Assembly: GCA_002342065.1 (NCBI GenBank)
Contig: DDPF01000018.1
Coordinates: forward strand, 62,001-126,000
Length of the DNA stretch: 64,000 bases
Direction: 5' to 3'
Source: Bacteroidetes bacterium UBA2475
GTDB lineage: Bacteria; Bacteroidota; Bacteroidia; B-17B0; Aurantibacillaceae
Shown: positions 8,955-15,365 of the stretch, in pieces
Layout of the letters: each line of letters begins with the position of its first letter
Position numbering within the stretch: the stretch's first letter is position 1
Notes under the pieces: generated by a model
What the model was told of the DNA's origin: nothing
Database searches by the model: none
What the model saw: only the letters and a program-made list of their open reading frames with translations
Program-made: the position numbers and the translations under genes

Positions 8955-9088
8955 TTAAACCACATAGAAACATAGCAGCATAGAAAAAAAGCAAAGCTCA
9001 AAAAACATAGAACTTTCTCCGCGTTGCGAAGAAAGCTATGTGCCCTCGTTTTTCCTAACCTTCATTTTCTATTTGCCTATGTGGTTAA
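8955..9088. repeat. Dispersed nested inverted repeat, 'CACATAG' subtype (copy 1)
   Basis: The outer arms are TTTAAACCACATAGAAACATAG and GCCTATGTGGTTAA. The centre contains a second palindrome around CGCGTTGCGAAGAAAG, flanked by AAAAACATAG and CTATGTG. The element starts about ten bases upstream of the Shine-Dalgarno site of the TPR gene and ends at the stop codon of the MmcQ gene, filling the whole spacer. Confidence 0.82.
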
Positions 9089-9441
9089 TCATTTTATTAA
9101 CCCAAATTCCTTTTTCAATTTTACCGGTAGTTTACTGCCAATTAATTCATAAGAAGTTTTAATAGCCTGCTCCCACTGCTTTTTAGAGAGGCGTTTAATA
9201 TCATCTACATGCACCCATTTATGTTTGGCTAAATATGGCGCGGGTTTAAACCCTTTACGACTGCAATACTCATCAAAATCCTCATCTTTTACTTTAAACG
9301 TAGCAGAGTTAGGAATAGTATCCGGCGAGGTAACTAAAAACATTTTTTCGCCAATATTAAAACACAAATGGTCTTCCCATTTAATGTCTTCGGTAACACC
9401 TTTTAATTTTTACTGATAGTTTGGAGGTCTTCAATGGTCAT
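9089..9441 (-). pseudogene. MmcQ/YjbR family protein, interrupted by a one-base deletion in an A-run
   Basis: From the ATG at 9441 the frame reads MTIEDLQTISKN and then stops. The downstream frame continues KLKGVTEDIKWEDHLCFNIGEKMFLVTSPD ... and ends at 9089 with KKEFGLIK. Adding one A to the run of five at 9407-9411 (T on the plus strand) joins both halves into a normal MmcQ/YjbR protein of about 117 residues with the family motifs FKPAPYLAKHKWV and LSKKQWEQAI. The fold is a small cytoplasmic CyaY-like DNA-binding-like domain of unclear role. The shift is either a sequencing or assembly error in a homopolymer or a recent loss or slippage site. The only other start for the downstream frame, a TTG at 9367, would leave a truncated product. 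Confidence 0.85.
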
Positions 9442-9545
9442 AGTATAAATATAGGGATTTTTAAGAAAAAAAATTAACTGCATAAAGTCGTTCGAGACCT
9501 GATTTTATTTTCTTCTTGATTTTTTAGTTTATATTTATAATTCAA

Positions 9546-10535
9546 TTGCAAAGCCTCGAAAATAAACAGATTCATTCCGTTACCATGCTGCGTGGCATTG
9601 CCTCTTTAGGCGTTTGCATAGCGCATTTAACAGGTACCATTAATTCTGAAGGCCTAAAACAAATTGGACAATACGGTACCTGGGGCGTTTCTGTATTTTT
9701 TATTATTTCCGGTTTTATTATCCCCTACTCTTTATACAATTCAGGTTATAAGATCGCAGATTATCCAAAGTTTTTGTTGAGGAGAATTGTTCGTTTAGAT
9801 CCTCCTTACATTTTAACCATTATCGGCATCTTTGCGTTATCATGGCTCGCACAACTCTCACCGCATCATACCTCCGAGCTAATTGACCCAATAAGCAAAA
9901 ACACTTTGTACCATTTATTTTATCTTGTCGAAATTTTAAATGGCAAATGGTTGATCGTTGTATTTTGGACCTTAGCCATTGAGTTTCAATTTTATCTTTT
10001 TCTCGGATTGCTCTACCCGCTTTTAAAAGTTAAATGGTTGTATACAATTTTACTGCTTCTTGCTTTAAGTGCAATTCCATTTTTATTAACTGATGATCGT
10101 TTTGTAACTAATTATCTACTTATGTTCTTGTCCGGTATACTGTTTTTTTGTTTTAAGATCAAACAAATTAATTTTTCGGTGTATCTTCCTCTTGCGATTG
10201 TCTTAGTTATCTTAAGTTATTTTAAATCAGGTATTGAAGGTGTCATTTGTCCTATTATTTCCATTTGTTTTATTGAGTTTTTAAATAAACCGTTTAAGCC
10301 CTTAATTTTTCTAGGAACTATCTCTTATTCTTTGTACCTTATTCATACGCCTTTTGGTACAGACGGACTTATTAATTTTCTTCAGAATTATATTGTTACA
10401 GATAGCGGCAGGATCTGGCTAATGTGCCTTTCTTTACCGGTAATTATTTTCTTTGCCTGGCTTTTTTATATTGTTGTTGAAAGGCCTTCGTTAAAGCTTG
10501 CTAAAAAGATTCGGTATAAAAATTTAAACACATAG
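9546..10535 (+). CDS. Acyltransferase 3 family integral membrane protein (OafA-like)
   Basis: A protein of about 329 residues with around ten hydrophobic segments. The N-terminus carries the family signature VTMLRGIASLGVCIAHL with the conserved histidine in helix 1, then WGVSVFFIISGFIIPYSL and LLRRIVRLDPPYI (the conserved R/K-R-x-x-R-L-x-P motif). The C-terminus ends ERPSLKLAKKI. Such proteins O-acylate exported sugars (O-antigen, exopolysaccharide, peptidoglycan) using acyl-CoA. A TTG at 9546 gives the full N-terminus; an ATG at 9585 would remove the first 13 residues but keep the domain. The TAG stop lies inside the CACATAG arm of a dispersed repeat, so the C-terminal tail may be repeat-derived. 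Confidence 0.87.
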   Translation: MQSLENKQIHSVTMLRGIASLGVCIAHLTGTINSEGLKQIGQYGTWGVSVFFIISGFIIPYSLYNSGYKIADYPKFLLRRIVRLDPPYILTIIGIFALSWLAQLSPHHTSELIDPISKNTLYHLFYLVEILNGKWLIVVFWTLAIEFQFYLFLGLLYPLLKVKWLYTILLLLALSAIPFLLTDDRFVTNYLLMFLSGILFFCFKIKQINFSVYLPLAIVLVILSYFKSGIEGVICPIISICFIEFLNKPFKPLIFLGTISYSLYLIHTPFGTDGLINFLQNYIVTDSGRIWLMCLSLPVIIFFAWLFYIVVERPSLKLAKKIRYKNLNT

Positions 10536-10616
10536 GCACATAGAGTTTAAGAAAAAGGCGGAGCTCAAAACATAGGCTTTTCTTCGCTTTGCGAAGAAAA
10601 TTCGTTAGTCTTTTCG
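10523..10616. repeat. Dispersed nested repeat, 'CACATAG' subtype (copy 2, right arm degraded)
   Basis: The left arm TTTAAACACATAGGCACATAGAG and the inner palindrome TTTTCTTCGC..GCGAAGAAAA are clear, and GCGGAGCTCAAAACATAG matches copies 1 and 3. The expected outer right arm (CTATGTGGTTAA) is missing. The element fades just before the stop codon of the convergent gene. Confidence 0.72.
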
Positions 10617-10629
10617 AAATTTTAAAACG

Positions 10630-11370
10630 CTACTTTTTATTAGCTTTTGTTACACCAATAATAACGCCAAAGTTACCATCCTTCTGAATAAAATTTTTCT
10701 CTGGTAAATAGGTTCTCGATACAAATCCATCTAAATACAAGGCGTTCTTACAGCCTTGTTTTAAGAAAAAATCCGCGAAGTCGTAAAAGTTAACCATGCC
10801 TTTAGACATAGCAAACAGAATTTTATTATCCGGTAAAATACCCACACCATTCCTGATATTTAAATTCTCAGAGCCTTTTGTGAAAGCAGTGTGTATCTTA
10901 CCATCCACTACCAGCATTGGTCCGGATTGTGTAGCGTATTTTATTTCTTCATCAGTTTTGAATTTCTCAGTTGTACAAACTTTAGGTATTTTATCGTTTG
11001 TAATATAAAAAACTCCATTTGGCTTTAAATGAAAATTGCCGCTACCCGAACCCGTATTTAATTTCCGTATTGTTTTTCCATCTTCAATATACAATCCAAG
11101 TGGGGCGTTGTCTTCCATATACATGCCGCCGTTCATGGCAAATACAAGCGTTTTGTTTTTACTCTCTACATAAGTGGCCAATCCCTGAAGACTTTTTATT
11201 ATTTCATTTTTATCATTTTTCCAGTATAGCTTTAACTCTTCAGTTTTAGGATCAACTATTTTAGTAATAAAACGATCATCTTCTGCTTTCGTTTTTAATG
11301 TAAACGCAATACACGCGAAAATTGCGGCAAATACAAAAACGAATAATACTATATGTTTATTGATCTTCAT
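10630..11370 (-). CDS. YigE-type phosphodiester glycosidase family protein (DUF2233/NAGPA domain)
   Basis: A 246-residue protein with one N-terminal membrane segment (IVLFVFVFAAIFACIAF, about 7-24) and a NAGPA/DUF2233 domain outside the cytoplasm. Visible motifs are FAMNGGMY, KPNGVFYI, ATQSGPMLVVDG, NIRNGVGI and ALYLDGFVSR, the last containing the conserved DG pair. The eukaryotic relative uncovers mannose-6-phosphate by cleaving a phosphodiester-linked GlcNAc. Bacterial members are thought to act on cell-envelope phosphodiester glycans, but this one's substrate is not known. The ATG immediately follows the TAA of the upstream SRPBCC gene with no spacer, so both form a two-gene operon. Confidence 0.87.
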   Translation of the reverse strand: MKINKHIVLFVFVFAAIFACIAFTLKTKAEDDRFITKIVDPKTEELKLYWKNDKNEIIKSLQGLATYVESKNKTLVFAMNGGMYMEDNAPLGLYIEDGKTIRKLNTGSGSGNFHLKPNGVFYITNDKIPKVCTTEKFKTDEEIKYATQSGPMLVVDGKIHTAFTKGSENLNIRNGVGILPDNKILFAMSKGMVNFYDFADFFLKQGCKNALYLDGFVSRTYLPEKNFIQKDGNFGVIIGVTKANKK

Positions 11371-11802
11371 TTATAATTTCTCTGCTTCTTGTTTTACGGT
11401 ATATAAAACAGAATCCCATTTTGTAATAACAGTAGCAAACTTCTCCTCACTTTCAAAACCATATTCTGAAACGGTAAAAATACACTCATTATTTTTGGCC
11501 TCTAATTCAAAACGCATGATCGTATAGTTTTCAGGGACATCCTCTTTTTTCCAATCCGGATTAAAATAATTAAAGAGAATAAATTTTTCTTTTTCAATAT
11601 CTAAAATATTTCCTTTGTCTTCAAACTTCTGGTGATCGTAATCACCGCTAAAAATTATCGGACTGCCTTTTTGCCAATCGGTCTTCCACTCCATTCCAAA
11701 ATAAAATTTCGGAATACAAAGTGGGTCGGTCAACACAGCCCAAACGCTATCAATAGGGGCTTTTATGATAGTGTTCTTTGTATATGTAAAGCTTTTTGTC
11801 AA
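11371..11802 (-). CDS. SRPBCC (Aha1/START-like) domain protein
   Basis: A 143-residue cytoplasmic protein with the Aha1-type fold signature: IIKAPIDSVWAVLTDP near the N-terminus, FGMEWKTDWQKGSPI, then paired strands and a long C-terminal helix (ATVITKWDSVLYTVKQEAEKL). The family binds hydrophobic ligands or acts as a toxin-stress-related lipocalin-like pocket; no specific function can be read. The start appears to be a TTG at 11802, since no ATG occurs until residue 37. Its stop codon abuts the start of the downstream DUF2233 gene, so the two are coupled. Confidence 0.83.
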   Translation of the reverse strand: MTKSFTYTKNTIIKAPIDSVWAVLTDPLCIPKFYFGMEWKTDWQKGSPIIFSGDYDHQKFEDKGNILDIEKEKFILFNYFNPDWKKEDVPENYTIMRFELEAKNNECIFTVSEYGFESEEKFATVITKWDSVLYTVKQEAEKL

Positions 11803-11825
11803 AATTATAACATCAAATAAAAAAA

Positions 11826-11955
11826 ATTAACCACATAGGCCCATAGAAAATAAAGAAAAAAACGCGGAGTTTAAAAACATAGTTTTTTCTTCGCTGCGCG
11901 AAGAAAAATTGTGACCCTATGTTTTAACTTTCTTCTATGTGTCTATGTGGTTTAA
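11826..11955. repeat. Dispersed nested inverted repeat, 'CACATAG' subtype (copy 3, most complete)
   Basis: Outer arms TTAACCACATAGGCCCATAGA and TCTATGTGTCTATGTGGTTTAA pair almost fully. Inside are GCGGAGTTTAAAAACATAG, the central palindrome TTTTTCTTCGC..GCGAAGAAAAA, and CCTATGTTTTAAC. It occupies the spacer between the SRPBCC gene start and the stop of the next minus-strand gene. Confidence 0.85.
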
Positions 11956-11968
11956 AATTGTATATAAT

Positions 11969-12658
11969 TTATTTTAATAGTTTATTCAGTTCAATCTTTT
12001 GCCAGATCTTACCCGAAAGATTTGTAGTCAGGATCTCAATATCATTAATTGTACTTAAAACAACCTCATCTTTATTGTCGTTGGCATAATTGGCCGCTAC
12101 TTTTGAGGTTAACGACAACATCTCGCAGCAATAATCTAAATAACGACTAAGATCATTCTTTGTGAGATCCCTTGTTGGAGAATGCTTTGTTTTGTCGGAT
12201 AAGATATAAGTTGGGTCTTTTGTTAACTGGTGCATGTCTATTACATGCGCAATGGTACGAAGTTCATGTAAAGCATTTAGAACATGTTTTTGTTTAATGA
12301 TATCTTCCAGCTTATATAAAAAATAAAAACAGGCGCCAATGGTAGCTGTTTCGCTTATAAAAGCCTCGCTAACGGTTATAAGATTGGCGAAACTACTTAA
12401 GGAAGGATCGGGCTTGATATGAAAAAAAGTATAATACACTGCTGCGGCAGCAACTAATATTAAAAGATAAAATGCAATCCTAAAAAAGATATAAGGTTTG
12501 TTAATGCGCTCAATATTTGCTTTGCTTGAAATAGATAATGCCTTTAATTCGTTACACACATTCAGCAGACCAGCTTCGGGAAAGCGGTCGTTGATCCTTA
12601 ACGAAAGAATATGAATTGCTTCGGTGATCTTATCAATATTTAAATTTTTGTAGGACAT
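11969..12658 (-). CDS. Conserved membrane protein of unknown function
   Basis: A 229-residue protein I do not recognise with confidence. The first 60 residues look helical and cytoplasmic. Two hydrophobic segments follow (about 61-81, FRIAFYLLILVAAAAVYYTF, and about 92-118, around SEAFISETATIGACFYFLY). A cytoplasmic, mostly helical tail carries the sequence LRTIAHVIDMHQLTKDP, which looks like a conserved motif. There is no enzyme signature. It stands alone between a repeat on its 3' side and a terminator from other genes on its 5' side. A two-helix membrane anchor with a regulatory or scaffolding tail is the most that can be said. Confidence 0.7.
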   Translation of the reverse strand: MSYKNLNIDKITEAIHILSLRINDRFPEAGLLNVCNELKALSISSKANIERINKPYIFFRIAFYLLILVAAAAVYYTFFHIKPDPSLSSFANLITVSEAFISETATIGACFYFLYKLEDIIKQKHVLNALHELRTIAHVIDMHQLTKDPTYILSDKTKHSPTRDLTKNDLSRYLDYCCEMLSLTSKVAANYANDNKDEVVLSTINDIEILTTNLSGKIWQKIELNKLLK

Positions 12659-12772
12659 AAATCAGAACATTAATTTACAAATATTTCACCAATGAACTGG
12701 TCACTAAGCGTCACCAATCCATTTATAAATAATTGTAAAAGTTTTTAGGCATTTACTATCAAATATAAAAGA

Positions 12773-12800
12773 AAAACCAACATTAATAAATGTGGGTTTT
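12773..12800 (-). terminator. Rho-independent terminator after the TonB-C gene
   Basis: A 12-bp stem (11 of 12 paired: AAAACCAACATT / AATGTGGGTTTT) with an AATA loop. Read on the minus strand it is followed by a T-rich tract (TTTTTCTTTTA). It is a near-identical copy of the hairpin at 13266-13293. Confidence 0.75.
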
Positions 12801-12822
12801 GAATATGTTTTAAAGAGATTAA

Positions 12823-13245
12823 TTACTTTTTATATGAAAACTCTACAGGTAAATTAAATGGCGCTGCTACATTTTTGCCGTCTTTTTTTGCAGGGGTCCA
12901 TTTTGGCATAAGTTTTATCATTTCTATAGCTGCTTGGTCGCATTCAATGCATTCATCCATTTTTTTCAGAACTTCTAATACAACTGCAGTTCCGTCATTA
13001 TGTATTCCCAGCTTTAAAAATGTTTTGCCTTTTAGCTTCTTCTCCTTCACTTTTGCAGGAACTATAAGCTTATCATTCATAAATTTTTGTAAGGCTTCCT
13101 GCCCTCCTGCAAAAGATGGTGGCTCTTCAATAATACTTTCGTATTGAATAGACTTTTGAATTTCACTTTTTGAAGTATCCTGTTTTGTTTGCCCAAGAAG
13201 ATTAATAAAAGGAGTAAAAATAACGATCAGAAGTAGTTTTTTCAT
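12823..13245 (-). CDS. Small exported protein with TonB C-terminal-like domain
   Basis: A 140-residue protein with signal peptide MKKLLLIVIFTPFINLLGQ. Residues about 42-140 form a TonB C-terminal-like domain: PPSFAGGQEALQKFMND, LKLGIHNDGTAVVLEVLKK, MPKWTPAKKDGKNVAAPFNLPVEF. Unlike an energy-transducing TonB it has no transmembrane anchor or proline-rich spacer, so it is probably a free periplasmic protein. Many Bacteroidota carry such stand-alone versions with unknown partners. The gene is bracketed by two almost identical terminator hairpins, one before it (for RNase Y) and one after it, so it is a single-gene transcription unit. Confidence 0.85.
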   Translation of the reverse strand: MKKLLLIVIFTPFINLLGQTKQDTSKSEIQKSIQYESIIEEPPSFAGGQEALQKFMNDKLIVPAKVKEKKLKGKTFLKLGIHNDGTAVVLEVLKKMDECIECDQAAIEMIKLMPKWTPAKKDGKNVAAPFNLPVEFSYKK

Positions 13246-13265
13246 AGCTAATCAAAGGTAAAAGA

Positions 13266-13293
13266 AAAACCCACATTAATAAATGTGGGTTTT
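13266..13293 (-). terminator. Rho-independent terminator downstream of rny
   Basis: A perfect 12-bp stem (AAAACCCACATT / AATGTGGGTTTT) with AATA loop, and on the minus strand a TTTTTCTTTTA tail. It sits between the 3' end of rny and the TonB-C gene. Confidence 0.78.
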
Positions 13294-13306
13294 GAAATAT
13301 TATGCG

Positions 13307-13380
13307 GTCATTGACCCTTCGACAAACTCAGGGTGACAGTTTATGAGATTGCTTCGTCCTCCGTCCTCGCAATGACGAGG
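13307..13380. repeat. Composite dispersed repeat (CTTCGACAAACTCAGGGTGACA plus GAGATTGCTTCG..CGCAATGACGA)
   Basis: Two GC-rich modules stand side by side. The first contains ACCCTTCGACAAACTCAGGGT with a short stem. The second pairs ATTGC with GCAAT around TTCGTCCTCCGTCCTCG. Both resemble repeats scattered across Bacteroidota and other phyla. The second module ends one base before the rny stop codon. Confidence 0.7.
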
Positions 13381-13381
13381 G

Positions 13382-14932
13382 TTACTTCGCGTAACCGGTT
13401 GCTCTTGTTTCTCTTATTACTGTAACTTTTACTTGTCCGGGATAGGTCATTTCTGTTTGGATGCGTTGCGAAATTTCAAATGCTAATTCTTCTGCTCTGC
13501 CATCTGTCACTTTTTCGCTTGATACAATTACACGCACTTCGCGTCCTGCTTGTATAGCGTAAGTTTTTTCTACGCCGTCATAACTTAATGCTAATGCTTC
13601 AAGATCTTTTAAACGCTTCATGTATTGTTCTGCGATTTCGCGACGAGCGCCCGGACGGGCACCGCTGATGGCATCACACACCTGGATGATAGGTGCATAT
13701 AAAGTGTTCATTTCAATTTCATCGTGGTGAGCTCCGATTGCATTACATACCTCCGGTTTTTCTTTGTATTGTTCTGCCAGCTTCATACCTAATAAAGCAT
13801 GTGGTAATTCAGGTTCGTTATCGGGTACTTTTCCTATATCATGTAATAATCCTGCACGCTTGGCAACCTTAGGGTTTAAGCCCATTTCAGAGGCCATCGT
13901 CGCGCAAAGGTTAGCAACCTCTCTACTATGTTGTAATAAATTTTGTCCGTAAGATGAGCGGTATTTCATACGGCCAACCATACGAATTAACTCCGGATGT
14001 AAACCATGAATACCAAGATCGATACAAGTACGTTTACCTGTTTCAATAATTTCTTCTTCCAGCATTTTTTTGGTCTTCTCAACCACTTCTTCAATACGCG
14101 CGGGGTGAATACGTCCGTCTGTTACTAATTGGTGTAAAGCCAAGCGACAAATTTCTCTTCTTATAGAATCAAAACAAGATAAAGTAATAGCATCAGGTGT
14201 ATCATCCACAATGATCTCAACGCCTGTGGCAGCTTCTAAAGCACGGATGTTACGACCTTCACGACCAATGATACGTCCTTTTGTTTCGTCACCTTCAATA
14301 TGAAAAACAGAGATAGAATTTTCTATTGCTGTTTCTGTAGCCACACGTTGTATGGTTTGTAATACAATTTTCTTCGCTTCTTTATTGGCAGTTAATTTTG
14401 CCTCATCCATAATGTCTTTTACAAAACTCATAGATTGTGTTTTTGCTTCGGCCTTAATAGATTCTACCAATTGTAATTTGGCATCGTCTGCTTTTAACCC
14501 GCTAATTTTCTCAAGCATTTCTACCTGTTTGCGGTGACCTTTTTCTACTTCTTCCAAACGGTGTTTGTAAAGATCTATTTGTTGTTGCGCCTGATTCTTT
14601 AAAGTTTCGGCTTCTTTATCTTTACGGTTAAGGTCTTCTATCTTTTTATTTATCTCGCCTTCTTTTTGTTTTACTTTATTTTCTGTCTGTAAAATATTGG
14701 CGTTCTTTTCCTGGATAGATTTATCGTGCTCTGACTTTAATTGTAAGAATTTTTCTTTGGCCTGTAAGATCTTTTCTTGTTTAACAGATTCTGCTTTTAC
14801 CTCAGCTTCTTTAATTAAGTTCTCTTTTTCTTTTTTGGCGCTGGCGTTTATTTTGCTGCCTGCCAGTATAAATCCTGCCACGATCCCGAGGATCAGGGCC
14901 CCTGCTATAAAACTAATTGTTAATATATCCAT
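13382..14932 (-). CDS. rny: Ribonuclease Y
   Basis: A 516-residue endoribonuclease that starts mRNA decay at the inner face of the membrane. It has an N-terminal membrane anchor (about 4-25), a long coiled coil (about 30-190), a KH RNA-binding domain around GRIIGREGRNIRALEAATG, and an HD domain with LLHDIGKV (His364-Asp365) and IGAHHDE. The C-terminus ends ETRATGYAK. The length is typical for the family. The upstream zapA has its own terminator, so rny is probably transcribed separately; a hairpin terminator lies downstream at 13266-13293. Nothing unusual in the sequence. Confidence 0.97.
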   Translation of the reverse strand: MDILTISFIAGALILGIVAGFILAGSKINASAKKEKENLIKEAEVKAESVKQEKILQAKEKFLQLKSEHDKSIQEKNANILQTENKVKQKEGEINKKIEDLNRKDKEAETLKNQAQQQIDLYKHRLEEVEKGHRKQVEMLEKISGLKADDAKLQLVESIKAEAKTQSMSFVKDIMDEAKLTANKEAKKIVLQTIQRVATETAIENSISVFHIEGDETKGRIIGREGRNIRALEAATGVEIIVDDTPDAITLSCFDSIRREICRLALHQLVTDGRIHPARIEEVVEKTKKMLEEEIIETGKRTCIDLGIHGLHPELIRMVGRMKYRSSYGQNLLQHSREVANLCATMASEMGLNPKVAKRAGLLHDIGKVPDNEPELPHALLGMKLAEQYKEKPEVCNAIGAHHDEIEMNTLYAPIIQVCDAISGARPGARREIAEQYMKRLKDLEALALSYDGVEKTYAIQAGREVRVIVSSEKVTDGRAEELAFEISQRIQTEMTYPGQVKVTVIRETRATGYAK

Positions 14933-14976
14933 CTTTCCTTCTTTTTTTTAATTTAAAAATTCACTAAAATAAAAAA

Positions 14977-15013
14977 CGCACAAAAATTTAAGACGTATCT
15001 CAAATTTTGTGCG
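14977..15013 (-). terminator. Rho-independent terminator downstream of zapA
   Basis: CGCACAAAAATTT and AAATTTTGTGCG pair around a 12-base loop. On the minus strand the stem is followed by TTTTTTATTTT. It separates zapA from rny. A second small palindrome (GTAAACCGGGGTTTAC, 15023-15038) abuts the zapA stop. Confidence 0.75.
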
Positions 15014-15038
15014 TGTAAGTTTGTAAACCGGGGTTTAC

Positions 15039-15347
15039 TTATTCGTTAATATTTTTAATGTCTTGCATATGTTGTTTTAACATATCCTCCACACTTGAAA
15101 ATAGCTGTTTTAAATGACTTAATTCTCCCTCCGCAGTGTTGGCTTTTTTATAAAGCTCTGCTACTAATTGTAACATCACCATTGTCAACACATCTTTTCT
15201 ATCTTTAACTGCGTAGTTCTTTTCGAACTCTGCAATTTTTGTATTTATTAAATTAACGGCCTCTTTAATGTTTACTTCGTCATCAGCGTTTACCTTTAAG
15301 GGAAAAACACTTCCGGCAATTTCAACTTTTATATTTACTTCGCTCAT
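15039..15347 (-). CDS. zapA: Cell division protein ZapA
   Basis: A 102-residue cytoplasmic protein. The N-terminal globular part carries VNIKVEIAGSVFPLKVN and AVNLINTKIAEFEKNYAVKDRKDVLTMVMLQL, as in ZapA, followed by a coiled-coil tail. ZapA cross-links FtsZ filaments at the division ring. It starts 18 bases after the stop of the large coiled-coil gene, so both are co-transcribed. In Bacteroidota a small coiled-coil gene usually occupies that upstream place. Confidence 0.92.
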   Translation of the reverse strand: MSEVNIKVEIAGSVFPLKVNADDEVNIKEAVNLINTKIAEFEKNYAVKDRKDVLTMVMLQLVAELYKKANTAEGELSHLKQLFSSVEDMLKQHMQDIKNINE

Positions 15348-15365
15348 TTAAAGAGGGCGTTAACA

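Noticed and set aside
8939..9001. An N-terminal extension of the TPR protein encoded by the repeat
   Set aside because: The Shine-Dalgarno site and ATG at 8938 fit better, and the extension is the translation of the repeat arm.
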